Source: Weizmannia acidilactici
Lineage (GTDB): Bacteria > Bacillota > Bacilli > Bacillales > Bacillaceae_C
Assembly (NCBI RefSeq): GCF_008974185.1
Contig: NZ_BKZP01000011.1
Coordinates: 1 to 64,000, forward strand
Direction: 5' to 3'
Length of the DNA stretch: 64,000 nucleotides
Shown here: positions 37,942-46,157 of the stretch, piece after piece
Layout of the letters: each line of letters opens with the position of its first letter
How positions within the stretch are numbered: position 1 is the first letter of the stretch
Notes under the pieces: model-generated
What the model was told of the DNA's origin: nothing
The model's database searches: none
Seen by the model: the letters and a program-made list of their open reading frames with translations, nothing else
Program-made: the position numbers and the translations under genes

Positions 37942-38365
37942 TTCCTGATCAAGGAAATCTTGTTAATTTTATTTTACAGCAATTATATGTGGGTGAGGGT
38001 TGGATTTTTCTTTTTCGGCAGCTGACTTTAGGATTGCGAGAGCAAGTATTTTCCAACTTTAAAAATTACCGACAAACGGAGTATGCATAGATTGATCTCC
38101 ATCCCCGGCATCTCTGAATCATAGCGTTAAAATAGTTTAGGTGATGAAATGCTTCATTTATACTGTTTGATGAAATTGGACAGGACTTTTATTTCAAAGC
38201 TGTTGACACATAGTGGCATCTCCTGATACTTTGTTAGGCCGCTCATATTTTTGAGCTGTTTTTTTGAGGGGATCAAAGCGGCAGGCTCCGGATTGATAGT
38301 TTGACAAACCACACATGTTGTAATTAAAATGGTTACAAGATGATAAAGGAGGAGTCAGATCAGAT
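37942..38365. other. intergenic region without a gene
   Basis: No coding sequence was recognised in these 424 bases. A hairpin GCTCATATTTTTGAGC followed by TGTTTTTTT at 38245-38271 could be a plus-strand terminator of a lost gene. TTGACA (about 38301) with TAATTA/TAAAAT further on may be the promoter of the downstream oxidoreductase. Confidence 0.5.
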
Positions 38366-39241
38366 ATGAAAATACTCGTCACGGGCGCAACAGGGAAACT
38401 TGGGTCAAAAGTGGTGGAAATACTCTTAAAAACCGTGCCGGCAGATCAGCTCGCGGTGAGCGTCCGCAATCCGGAGAAGGCAAAAGGGCTGAAGGAAAAG
38501 GGGGTCGATGTGCGTCACGGAGATTTCGATTACCCGGAAACATTGGACACAGCTTTTAAAGGGATCGACCGGATGCTCATGATTTCTGCGGACGGGGATA
38601 ACGAAACAAGAATCCGGCAGCACACGAACGCGGTGGCAGCAGCTGAACGGGCAGGGGTCGGATTCATTGCATATACAAGCCTTGTGAATGCGGCGAAAAG
38701 CAAAATGTTTCTTGCCCCGGTGCACAAAGTGACGGAAGAAGCGATTTTAAAAACGGGCATCCCGTATTCTTTCCTGCGCAACAACTGGTATTTGGAAAAC
38801 GAAATCGGCAGTGTCCAAGGCGTCTTGGCAGGCGCGCCATTGGTAACATCAGCCGGAAAAGGCAAAGTCGGCTGGGCCCCGCAGCGCGATTATGCGGAAG
38901 CAGCGGCAGCGGTCTTGTCGGGCAGCGGGCACGAAAACACGGTTTACGAGCTGTCAGGAAAACTGTTGACATACGGTGAACTGGCCGCTGTGCTTGGCGG
39001 GATTATAGGAAAAGAAGTACAGGTGCAGCATGTGGATGACGCCGCATATGCCGAAGCCATGAAAGCAGCGGGCGTTCCGAATGCGGTTGTCCCGATGCTG
39101 GTTGACATCCAGAAAGGCATCCGTGAAGGCGCGCTCGAAGTTGAGAGCAACGACTTTGAAAAATTGCTCGGCCGCCCGGTTACACCGGTCCGCGATGCGC
39201 TGGCGGAGATTGTGGAAAGGATATCCGGCGTGGAGAAATAA
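38366..39241 (+). CDS. NmrA/QorB-like NAD(P)-binding oxidoreductase
   Basis: The 291-residue atypical SDR has 'MKILVTGATGKLGSKVVEIL' (cofactor loop TGATGKLG), 'VSVRNPEKAKGL', 'AYTSLVNA' and 'TGIPYSFLRNNWYLEN', which is the pattern of NAD(P)H:quinone oxidoreductase QorB and YtfG-like proteins. The family reduces quinones or senses NADPH. AAAGGAGGAG precedes ATG 38366. Monocistronic by spacing. Confidence 0.9.
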   Translation: MKILVTGATGKLGSKVVEILLKTVPADQLAVSVRNPEKAKGLKEKGVDVRHGDFDYPETLDTAFKGIDRMLMISADGDNETRIRQHTNAVAAAERAGVGFIAYTSLVNAAKSKMFLAPVHKVTEEAILKTGIPYSFLRNNWYLENEIGSVQGVLAGAPLVTSAGKGKVGWAPQRDYAEAAAAVLSGSGHENTVYELSGKLLTYGELAAVLGGIIGKEVQVQHVDDAAYAEAMKAAGVPNAVVPMLVDIQKGIREGALEVESNDFEKLLGRPVTPVRDALAEIVERISGVEK

Positions 39242-39415
39242 CTGGTTTTGAATTCCGAATAAGCATCTTGCTGTCTCCTTATCGAATAGGGAGGCAGTTT
39301 TTTTATTCAACAAAATGTAACATGATCGTCACAAATATCAGAGTTTCCACTATTGAAACAGTTTTTAACTGATTTTACAATAAGGATGTAAAAATATACA
39401 ACGGAGATGGGAAAA

Positions 39416-39826
39416 ATGGCAACGTGGGCATGGGTGCTCGGCATATTTGCGATTGCGATTGTCAAACTATTGGTGTCTTGTCCTCCAACTTTTGTTGCAG
39501 ACTGGTTTGTCGGAAAATTTGAGGTGCATCCGAAGCTTGATGAAGAAAATGTGACAGTCAACATCGACGGAAAATATTTGGAAGGCGACGAAAAACGTAA
39601 AGTCATCAACGAGTTCAACAAGGCGATTTTTTTGGAAAAATATTATGTCCTTCCGGAAAAAAGCGGGACGCCGTTGATTATTGATGCGAAGATCGGGAAA
39701 AAGGACGCCCGGTTTATGGTGTATCGCCACAAGGATCATATCGATGTATTCAAGCAAGACAACAAGAAAACCGTGGCATACAGCCTGTATTCCGAGAGTT
39801 TCCAAAAAAATCCTGTTACCATATAA
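39416..39826 (+). CDS. yfmQ: YfmQ-family protein
   Basis: The 136-residue product resembles B. subtilis YfmQ: 'HPKLDEENVTVNIDGKYLEG', 'INEFNKAIFLEKYYV' and 'VYRHKDHIDVFKQDNKK' correspond to its conserved blocks. A hydrophobic N-terminus (residues 2-22) would anchor it in the membrane. Function unknown. ATG 39416 is nine bases after GGAG. A terminator follows. Confidence 0.85.
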   Translation: MATWAWVLGIFAIAIVKLLVSCPPTFVADWFVGKFEVHPKLDEENVTVNIDGKYLEGDEKRKVINEFNKAIFLEKYYVLPEKSGTPLIIDAKIGKKDARFMVYRHKDHIDVFKQDNKKTVAYSLYSESFQKNPVTI

Positions 39827-39843
39827 CTGCATATTTTTGAAAA

Positions 39844-39873
39844 CCCATTAAGAATTCTTGATGGTTTTTTTAA
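39844..39873 (+). terminator. terminator of yfmQ
   Basis: CCATTAAGAATTCTTGATGG forms a hairpin and is followed by TTTTTTT. Confidence 0.75.
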
Positions 39874-39931
39874 TGCGCCGTGCATGGCGATTCGCTAGAC
39901 AGTCCGTTATGGGGGTAGATAGCCACCAACC

Positions 39932-40035
39932 ATTAGCCAAGAAAAGGAGAGGCGTTTTGTTTCTTAGAAGGCTCCTAATGATCATAAGCCAAGAAAAGCA
40001 GTCACGTTTTTTCTAAACAGCGCATCAACTGGTAA
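39932..40035. repeat. two-unit tandem repeat with 52-base spacing
   Basis: ATTAGCCAAGAAAAGGAG (39932) and ATAAGCCAAGAAAAGCAG (39984) are exactly 52 bases apart; the intervening parts '..CGTTTTGTTTCTTAGAAG' and '..CGTTTTTTCTAAACAG' are also similar. The periodicity equals that of the arrays at 44.4 and 59.4 kb. Confidence 0.65.
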
Positions 40036-40214
40036 TGATTACAATACTCTTTGGTTTGCAGGGTCGCATATAGAAAAACATATGATTAATTTTATTCATT
40101 AAGAATAAAATTAGAATTTTCCGGTGATTTTTAGATAGAGTGCCTATACACAAACAAGAGATTCGTTGATCCGACTGAGGCACCGCGACTGCCGTTTTCA
40201 GCTTGATCAAAGGA

Positions 40215-40312
40215 AAACCATTCAAAAGCAGTTGGATGTGGCGTTTATTGCAGAAGTGACCGGCTTAAGTGAGGAAGAAGTGCTACAACTAAAAAGGACG
40301 TTTATAGATTAA
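40215..40312 (+). pseudogene. Rpn/PD-(D/E)XK transposase-like nuclease, C-terminal scrap
   Basis: The last codons read 'KTIQKQLDVAFIAEVTGLSE' 'EEVLQLKRTFID' and stop at 40310-40312. 'A..(M)L..G.D...I...TGLS.EE(I/V)..L' is the tail of Rpn-family recombination-promoting nucleases. Everything upstream is gone. Confidence 0.65.
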
Positions 40313-40319
40313 GGTGTGT

Positions 40320-40350
40320 TCCCGCTGAGAAGCTTTTCCGGCGGGTTTTT
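40320..40350 (+). terminator. terminator after the Rpn scrap
   Basis: CCCGC(TGAGAAGCTTTTCC)GGCGGG hairpin with TTTTTTT. Confidence 0.75.
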
Positions 40351-40460
40351 TTACGGGCTGCAATGCTTCGAATATTCTTATATAAGGATGGTACAATTAC
40401 CCGAAAGCATATTATAATTTTATGTATAAACAAAACAATGAAAAAACGGAGGGGGAGAGG

Positions 40461-40978
40461 ATGGCGGAAAAAATCACAAAGGCGGTACAGGATTTTTATC
40501 CGGATTCGTTTGCCTCGTGTTACGGTTGCGGGCGGTTGAACGAAAAGGGCCACCATTTCCGCACGGGCTGGCTGGGGATAAAACCATTACCATTTACACA
40601 CTGCAGCCTGAACATACAGGGGGGATTCCCGATTTTGCTTACGGCGGGCTGCTGGCATCGCTGATCGACTGCCACAGCGCCGGCTCTGCTTCGTTGTATT
40701 TGCAAAGGAAGAACGGAAATGAATTGGGGGACGGCACGGAGCCGCCAAGATTTGTCACAAGCACTTTAAAAGTCGATTATAAAAAGCCGGCTCCGTTTGG
40801 CGTGCCGCTCAAAGCCATTGGCACCGTCACAGAAATCCATCCGAAAAAATATCAAGTCAACACAGAAGTAGTCGCGAACGACAAACTGGTTGTAACTGGG
40901 GAAGTGACGGTTGTCCTGTTGCCGAAAATTTCAGGCAGGAACAGCGGAGCGGATGAAATGTTTGGGCACAGGCCTTGA
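40461..40978 (+). pseudogene. PaaI-type hot-dog thioesterase with a single frameshift
   Basis: Frame 1 from ATG 40461 (GAGGGGGAGAGG in front) reads 'ITKAVQDFYPDSFASCYGCG' 'RLNEKGHHFRTGWLG', and frame 2 continues 'DKTITIYTLQPEHTGGIPDF' 'AYGGLLASLIDCHSAGS' to the stop at 40978. 'YGGLLASLIDCH' is the hot-dog helix motif. The two frames join at a GGGG run near 40577, where five G would restore the protein. Only one base is off, so this could be a very recent mutation, a phase-variable tract or a base-calling error. Confidence 0.85.
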
Positions 40979-40984
40979 AAAAAC

Positions 40985-41310
40985 AAATTTTCATTCTTTC
41001 CTTCGCATACAAGGATGAAAGGGTCATGTGGTATGCCATAGCTTTTGCTGGATGCCTGCCGCCCGGTTGAACTGATCCTGGATTTCATTCCGATTCTCGG
41101 CTGGCAGGATGATGTAATCATGGTGCCTGCGGAAATATGGCTGTTTTGAAAATGACTCCGGAAGAAGTGATTCGCGTCTGCACAAAAAAGTCGGAAGCAC
41201 GGATGGATAGCGGAAAGCCGAAGAACTGGCTTGCCGGGGCGGTGATCCTTATGATTTTGGGGTTGCCGCCCGTCTGGTCAGCCGGGGAAATTTTTGATAG
41301 GATTCGTTTC
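40985..41310 (+). pseudogene. YkvA-like DUF1232 membrane protein, frameshifted
   Basis: Across frames the DNA reads 'AYKDERVMWYAIAFAGCLPP', 'VELILDFIPILGWQDDVIMV' 'P' and 'LKMTPEEVIRVCTKKSEARM' 'DSGKPKNW'. 'S(P)(I/V)DLIPDFIP.LG..DD' is the DUF1232 signature. At least two frame changes and an altered 'SPID' make it a relic. Confidence 0.8.
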
Positions 41311-41312
41311 AT

Positions 41313-41450
41313 TTTATCGTTGATGATCGCTAATTTCGAGACTTCTGCGAGATAAGCGCCCCTGTGCTGAGGTACCGGGCGGGGAGGCTCGCGTCTTGCG
41401 GAAAGCAGGAGGATTCCGCAATCACAAGATTGTATACTAATATAGCTTTC
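41313..41450. repeat. Bacillaceae dispersed repeat, copy 2
   Basis: GTTGATGATCGCTAATTTCG, 'GAGACTTCTGCGAGATAAGCG', 'GCTGAGGTACCGGGCGGGGA', 'GGCTCGCG' and 'TTGTATACTAAT' parallel copy 1 (16797-16936) and copy 3 (44190-44345). Confidence 0.75.
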
Positions 41451-41480
41451 TGATAAAAATTAGAAAAAGATGGGAGAGTA

Positions 41481-42416
41481 ATGGAAAAAGTAATACAGAA
41501 TACCGCATCGGAGAACACTTCTTTTAGGGCGAGGGGGATTGCGCTTGTTTTAACGGGAGCAGTGCTGTGGGGCGTTTCCGGAACTATTGCGCAGTATTTG
41601 TTCCAACACTTGCATGTTCATATGCAATGGTTAACTGTCTTGAGGTTGCTTGTATCCGGGGTGCTCTTGCTCGGGGTTTGCTACAGAAAAGAAAAATCCC
41701 GCATCTGGGCGGTTTGGGCGGATCCATCCGCAAGAAGGAGCCTTGTCTGTTTTGCTATATTTGGTATGCTCGGTGTCCAATACACGTATTTTTCGGCCAT
41801 CAAATATGGCAACGCGGCTACGGCAACGGTCCTGCAAAGCCTTGAGCCTGTCGTCGTGACGTGCTACTTGGCTGCCCGCTTCAGAAAAATGCCGGACCGG
41901 AAACAGCTGCTGGCAGTGGGGCTGGCTTTTGCCGGAACGTCTTTGCTTGTGACGCACGGCAGTTTTACGACCCTTTCCATTTCGGGCAGGGCGCTTTTCT
42001 GGGGAGTGCTGACCGCATTTGCCGCTACTTTTTACACCCTCCAGCCGCACAAACTTCTCATGCAGTGGGGGTCGGTTGTAACCGTCGGGTGGGGCATGCT
42101 GGTCGGGGGAATCGTCTTAAGTTTTATCCACCCGCCGTGGCAGGCAGCGGGGGAATTTTCCCTGGCCGCTTTTTTGGCGATTGCCTTTGTCATTGCTTTC
42201 GGGACGCTGACCGCATTTTTTTGCTATTTGGAGAGCCTGAAATATTTAAGCGCCGCGGAAACGAGCGTGCTTGCGACAGCCGAGCCTCTGACCGCCGCTT
42301 TTCTTTCTGTCGTATGGCTGCATGTTTCAATAGGGTTTTTTGAGTGTATCGGGTCACTCATGATTATCAGCACGATTTTTATTTTGTCTTTTAAAGAAAA
42401 ACGCAAGGCTTCATGA
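41481..42416 (+). CDS. EamA/DMT-family transporter
   Basis: A 311-residue protein with ten membrane helices in two EamA repeats: 'LVLTGAVLWGVSGTIAQYLF' and 'ALFWGVLTAFAATFYTLQP' are the repeat starts, and 'LEPVVVTCYLAARF' / 'AEPLTAAFLSVVWL' the matching helix-4 motifs. DMT transporters export amino acids or metabolites. GGGAGAG precedes ATG 41481. The downstream SMR genes run the other way. Confidence 0.92.
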   Translation: MEKVIQNTASENTSFRARGIALVLTGAVLWGVSGTIAQYLFQHLHVHMQWLTVLRLLVSGVLLLGVCYRKEKSRIWAVWADPSARRSLVCFAIFGMLGVQYTYFSAIKYGNAATATVLQSLEPVVVTCYLAARFRKMPDRKQLLAVGLAFAGTSLLVTHGSFTTLSISGRALFWGVLTAFAATFYTLQPHKLLMQWGSVVTVGWGMLVGGIVLSFIHPPWQAAGEFSLAAFLAIAFVIAFGTLTAFFCYLESLKYLSAAETSVLATAEPLTAAFLSVVWLHVSIGFFECIGSLMIISTIFILSFKEKRKAS

Positions 42417-42432
42417 ACAAGGGGCGGCGGTG

Positions 42433-42747
42433 TCACGAAACCAGCTTCAAACCGACCGCCGCGCCTAAAATCATCGTAATGAAGACGATTCTTCTCCAGT
42501 CTTTGGATTCGCCGTAAAAAATCATGCCCAAAATTGTTCCGCCCGCGGCGCCGATTCCGGTCCAAACGGCGTAGGCCGTTCCCATCGGCAAAGTTTTCAT
42601 GGTGAGGGACATAAATAGGAAACTCCCACCGAAAGCAAGGACCATGAGCAACACAGACTGCCAATTGCGGCGGCGGTTCAGCATATTCATCGCGGCAACA
42701 CCAAGCATTTCACATATCCCTGCAACAAGTAAAGAAAACCAAGCCAC
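42433..42747 (-). CDS. small multidrug resistance protein, YvdR-like subunit
   Basis: The 104-residue protein has four helices and the SMR motifs: 'WFSLLVAGICEMLGVAAMN' with the essential Glu, 'MGTAYAVWTGIGAAGG' and 'YGESKDWRRIVFITMILGAA'. It matches B. subtilis YvdR closely by eye. It pairs with the next SMR gene as a heterodimer. The GTG start overlaps the stop of its partner by one base. Several paired SMR proteins export guanidinium compounds; the riboswitch upstream supports that here. Confidence 0.9.
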   Translation of the reverse strand: MAWFSLLVAGICEMLGVAAMNMLNRRRNWQSVLLMVLAFGGSFLFMSLTMKTLPMGTAYAVWTGIGAAGGTILGMIFYGESKDWRRIVFITMILGAAVGLKLVS

Positions 42748-43088
42748 TATGAATCCGCCCCTTCCTCGCTGTTCTCGTTTTCCACAAGCCTTAAACCGAT
42801 AATGCCTGCCAGTAAAATCAAAATCAGCACGATTTTTACAGGGCTGAACGGTTCACCGAAAAAGACTATGCCGGCAAAAACCGTTCCCGCAGTGCCGAGA
42901 CCGACAAAAGCGGCGTAAACCGTTCCGACCGGGAGTTTTTTCCCTGCGGCAATCAGTGCGTAAAAACTGGCCGCAATCGAAATCAGTGTGCCGATCCATT
43001 CCCAAATATTGTCTGCATGTTTTAAACCGATGACCCAAAATACTTCAAAAAACGCACCGATGAAGACAGTGAGCCAAGCTGTATTGAT
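42747..43088 (-). CDS. small multidrug resistance protein, YvdS-like subunit with a possible AUC start
   Basis: Read from 43088, the 113 residues begin 'INTAWLTVFIGAFFEVFWVI' 'GLKHADNIWEW' and contain 'LPVGTVYAAFVGLGTAGTVF' and 'FGEPFSPVKIVLILILLAGI'. These are SMR motifs (Glu14-like 'FFEVFW', 'PVGTVYA.F.G.G'). No ATG, GTG or TTG stands in frame before 'INTAW'. A good GGAGGTG site ends nine bases before the ATC at 43086-43088, so either translation starts at a rare AUC or an ATG has mutated. The frame is otherwise intact. Confidence 0.8.
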   Translation of the reverse strand: MNTAWLTVFIGAFFEVFWVIGLKHADNIWEWIGTLISIAASFYALIAAGKKLPVGTVYAAFVGLGTAGTVFAGIVFFGEPFSPVKIVLILILLAGIIGLRLVENENSEEGADS

Positions 43089-43106
43089 TTCAAATCACCT
43101 CCGCTT

Positions 43107-43235
43107 AAAAAAGCCCGGGGAGATTGCGCGGTAGCAGCATCTCCCGGGCTTTTCCCGTGGCACAAGTAAGTTAAGTTTGCGGGCTCGGGATGCAGGACGA
43201 AGCCCGGTTCACAAAAGTGCCGGAAGTTTTGCCTC
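43107..43235 (-). ncRNA. putative guanidine-I (ykkC) riboswitch with terminator
   Basis: Between the TSUP stop and the SMR ribosome site, the minus strand contains 'CACGGGAAAAGCCCGGGAGA' (43141-43160), the conserved 3' core of ykkC guanidine-I riboswitches. It is followed by the complementary AATCTCCCCGGGCTTTTTT (43107-43125). The GCCCGGGAGAT stem is thus a terminator that the aptamer fold would compete with. Upstream, 'CTTCCGG..CCGGGCTTCGTCC' may form the first aptamer stems, though these match less clearly. SMR pumps are known members of this regulon. The aptamer 5' half needs a covariance-model test. Confidence 0.65.
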
Positions 43236-43237
43236 TA

Positions 43238-44020
43238 TTAGCCGAAAATAAAGGAATGTACATAATCATACGTATTTTTCGCCAGCAGCAGGAACGTTAC
43301 GGCAATGAACAGAATCCGGACGTAGTTGCTCCCCCGTTTGATCGCAAACTTTGATCCAACAACGGAACCGGCGATTTGTGCAAGCCCCATCGGTATCCCA
43401 TAAGCATAATGGATCTGGCCTAAACATATGAACATGATCAATGCCGCAATATTGCTTCCAAAGTTCAAAAACTTGGCGTTTCCGGCCGCTTTTAAAAAAT
43501 CAAATCCGATCAACAGAAAAGCAAACATTAAAAACGAACCGGTGCCCGGGCCGAGGAATCCGTCGTAAAACCCGATGAAGAAAATCAATACCGTAAACAG
43601 AATATAGCGGCGGACCGATAATTTTTTATACGTCAGGATCTTTCCCCAGTCTTTTTTGATGATGGTATAAATGCCGACTGCCGCTAGCATCACGAGCATG
43701 AGCGGTTTCAGCACTTCCGGGTCGATCAGATGGACCGTATAAGCACCCAGCATCGAGCCGAAAAAGGTGAGCGGGAACAGCTTATAAATCGAGGATAAAT
43801 CGAGTTTTCCGGAACGGTAAAAAACGAATGTGCTCGTAAAAGACCCCATAGTGCCCGCCAATTTATTGGTCGCAACTGCCGCGGAAGGCGAAAGCCCGGT
43901 AAACATCAGGGCAGGCAGCGAAATGAGGCCGCCCCCTCCGACAACCGAATCAATAAACGCTGCACAAAAACCAAACGCGATTAAAATAAATAACAAAGAT
44001 GGATCCAGCCCAAAAAACAT
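43238..44020 (-). CDS. TSUP (TauE/SafE) family membrane transporter
   Basis: The 260-residue protein has about eight helices with the two TSUP repeats: 'FGFCAAFIDSVVGGGGLISL' at the N-terminus and 'FFIGFYDGFLGPGTGSFLMF' in the second half. The family exports sulfite, sulfoacetate or other anions. AGAAGGG precedes ATG 44020. Its stop is only three bases from the riboswitch start, so TSUP, riboswitch and SMR pair may be one transcript. Confidence 0.93.
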   Translation of the reverse strand: MFFGLDPSLLFILIAFGFCAAFIDSVVGGGGLISLPALMFTGLSPSAAVATNKLAGTMGSFTSTFVFYRSGKLDLSSIYKLFPLTFFGSMLGAYTVHLIDPEVLKPLMLVMLAAVGIYTIIKKDWGKILTYKKLSVRRYILFTVLIFFIGFYDGFLGPGTGSFLMFAFLLIGFDFLKAAGNAKFLNFGSNIAALIMFICLGQIHYAYGIPMGLAQIAGSVVGSKFAIKRGSNYVRILFIAVTFLLLAKNTYDYVHSFIFG

Positions 44021-44189
44021 ACATCAGCCCTTCTTTTATTGTCACTGATGTTATCGTAGCGAAAAATGTTAAGATTGTAAATAGCCGCTCAGCTTTGGGC
44101 CCTGAATTGCCGGTTCATTTGACATTTGCCAGACAAGCAGCAGGGCAAGCGCGGCATATAACATTTTTTCATATGGGGTCCCAATTTTA

Positions 44190-44345
44190 CGCTGTATATT
44201 ACCTGTTGATGATCGCGAAGTTTACGAGACTCCTGCGGGATAAGCGAGTAATAAGAGATCCAGTGTGCTTGAGGGACGAGTGAGGAGGCTCGCGGCGTGT
44301 GGGAAGTGAGTGAATTTCGCGATCATTAACATTCTCAGATAACTT
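44190..44345. repeat. Bacillaceae dispersed repeat, copy 3
   Basis: GTTGATGATCGCGAAGTTTA, 'GAGACTCCTGCGGGATAAGCG' and 'GAGGAGGCTCGCG' precede 'GCGATCATTAACATT', so the ends are inverted repeats (GATGATCGCGAA / TTCGCGATCATTAAC). Confidence 0.8.
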
Positions 44346-44395
44346 TAAAAAAGGGGGTGTCCCCTGGTCAATCTATCGACTTTTGGGACAGCTCC

Positions 44396-44655
44396 GTTAG
44401 AGAAAAGTTTTCCCGAAAGAAATGGTTCAGAGAAGCTTTGTCAGGATCGTTAGAGGAAAATATTCCCGAAAAAATAGTTCAGAGAAGCCTCGTCAAGACT
44501 GTTAGAGGAAAATTTTCTCGAGGAAACGGTTCAGAGAAGCTATGTCACGACCGTTAGAGAAAAATTTCCCGAAGAAATGGATCTGAGAAGCTTACTCAAG
44601 ATCATCTGATAAAAATTTCCGCTTAAAAAGGGGCTTTGAGGTCAGCCCCTTTCAC
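44396..44655. repeat. tandem array of the 52-bp repeat, about five diverged units
   Basis: GTTAGAG(G/A)AAAA marks unit starts at 44396, 44449, 44501 and 44553, spaced 53, 52 and 52 bases; a fifth, weaker unit starts near 44604. Each has 'TTCCCGAA..AAT.GTTCAGAG' 'AAGC' in the middle. The last unit runs into 'AAAGGGGCTTTGAGG' and a CCCC end. Confidence 0.8.
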
Positions 44656-44656
44656 A

Positions 44657-46120
44657 TTAAACAGTCTGCCGGGTTTGCCCTTTTCTTTTTCTTGCCTGGA
44701 AAAGCCGCCAGCCTGTCAGGACGGCGCCGAGGAGGCAGATGCCCGCTGACCCGATAAAGACAACATGCATGCCGTCTATGAAAATATCGGGGCGGTTCAG
44801 GATGAGTGCGGTAACGCGGCGGCCGGCTTCGTGGCTCATCACGCCGAACAGCGTGCTTGTGGCGATTGAAATCCCGACGACCATCCCGACATTCCGGACG
44901 AGCGCATTGATGCTGCCGGCAATGCCGAGCTGCGTCCGTTTGACCGTCGACATGACGAGCGAATTATTCGGGGATTGGAACAGCCCGCTGCTGATGCCGA
45001 GCATGGCCGTAAGCATACATACAAGTGCGACGGCGCTCCCCTGATGGAGGCTGGCAAGGCCGATCTGCGCTGCGACCATTAACAGCAGCCCGATAAACGT
45101 CAGCAGCTCGGAACCGATTTTATCGCTCAATGCCCCGCTCAATGGCGCAACGACCACCATCGTGATTGGGAACAGCATGAGCACAAGCCCGGACTCGGAC
45201 GGCGTCAAATGCAAAATATCCTGCGTATAAAACGGCGAGACGATGTTAAAGCAGAAGTTGCTGGCAAATACAAGAAAGCCGCAAAAAATGCTGAGCGAAA
45301 ACAACGGGTTTTTGAAAAGTTCAAGCTGCATCATCGGATCTTTTTTGCGGGATTCCACGAATAAGAAAATGGAGAATAAGATCACACCGCCGATTAACGC
45401 AGCAATGATGCGTGGATCCCTAAACCCTGTCTGCTGGCTTAACAGCAGGCCGGCAAAAATGAAAACGATGCTTGCCGCAAACAAAAGGCTTCCCGGAATA
45501 TCGAGTTTGGCCCGCGTTTTGATGAGGTCGCGCGGCAGAAAAAGCCAGCCGAGGATAATGGCAATCAAACCGATCGGTACATTGACCCAGAAAATATACG
45601 GCCATCCCAAGCCCGACACGATAAACCCGCCGATGCTCGGCCCCGCGATGCTTCCGAGGGAAACAAATGTTCCAATCAGACCGAGCGCCCGTCCGCGTTC
45701 GGTGGCGGGAAAAATTTCCGTAATAATGCCCTGGTTGGTGGACATCGTCATCGAAGCTCCCACGGCCTGGACAACCCGGGAAGCGACGAGGGAAAAAAGC
45801 GATTGGCTGAGGCCGCAAAGCAGCGAGCCGGCAATAAAGATAACGCAGCCGAGCTTAAACAGCTTAATTTTGCCGAACATATCGCCAAGTTTCCCGAAAA
45901 ATAGAATCAGTGCGCAGATCGTCAGCATATAGCCGGTTACGACCCATTCCGATTCCGCAATCGCCAGGTGCAAATTTTTGGATATGGAAGGCAGGGCAAT
46001 ATTGACGATGCTGCCGTCCAGCGTGGACATAAAAGTAAATAAGTTTAGAACGATTAAAATGACCCACCGTTTGCTTTGGACAGTCGGGTCATCCTGGTAG
46101 GTTTTGATAGAGGAAGGCAA
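44657..46120 (-). CDS. MFS drug transporter, DHA2 (EmrB/QacA) type
   Basis: The 487-residue protein has 14 predicted helices. Motif A is 'GKLGDMFGKIKLFKLG', motif C 'GTFVSLGSIAGPSIGGFIVS', and motif D1 'LDGSIVNIALPSIS' marks the DHA2 group. These proton-driven pumps export lipophilic drugs or dyes. The TTG start at 46120 lies behind GAGGTG. No regulator gene is adjacent. Confidence 0.93.
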   Translation of the reverse strand: MPSSIKTYQDDPTVQSKRWVILIVLNLFTFMSTLDGSIVNIALPSISKNLHLAIAESEWVVTGYMLTICALILFFGKLGDMFGKIKLFKLGCVIFIAGSLLCGLSQSLFSLVASRVVQAVGASMTMSTNQGIITEIFPATERGRALGLIGTFVSLGSIAGPSIGGFIVSGLGWPYIFWVNVPIGLIAIILGWLFLPRDLIKTRAKLDIPGSLLFAASIVFIFAGLLLSQQTGFRDPRIIAALIGGVILFSIFLFVESRKKDPMMQLELFKNPLFSLSIFCGFLVFASNFCFNIVSPFYTQDILHLTPSESGLVLMLFPITMVVVAPLSGALSDKIGSELLTFIGLLLMVAAQIGLASLHQGSAVALVCMLTAMLGISSGLFQSPNNSLVMSTVKRTQLGIAGSINALVRNVGMVVGISIATSTLFGVMSHEAGRRVTALILNRPDIFIDGMHVVFIGSAGICLLGAVLTGWRLFQARKRKGQTRQTV

Positions 46121-46157
46121 AAGAACACCTCATTTCTTCATGAAAATGTGCAATGCT

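Noticed and set aside
37942-38365. An HxlR-type regulator divergent from the NmrA-like gene
   Set aside because: I looked for it because such pairs are common, but no frame in this gap gives a wHTH.
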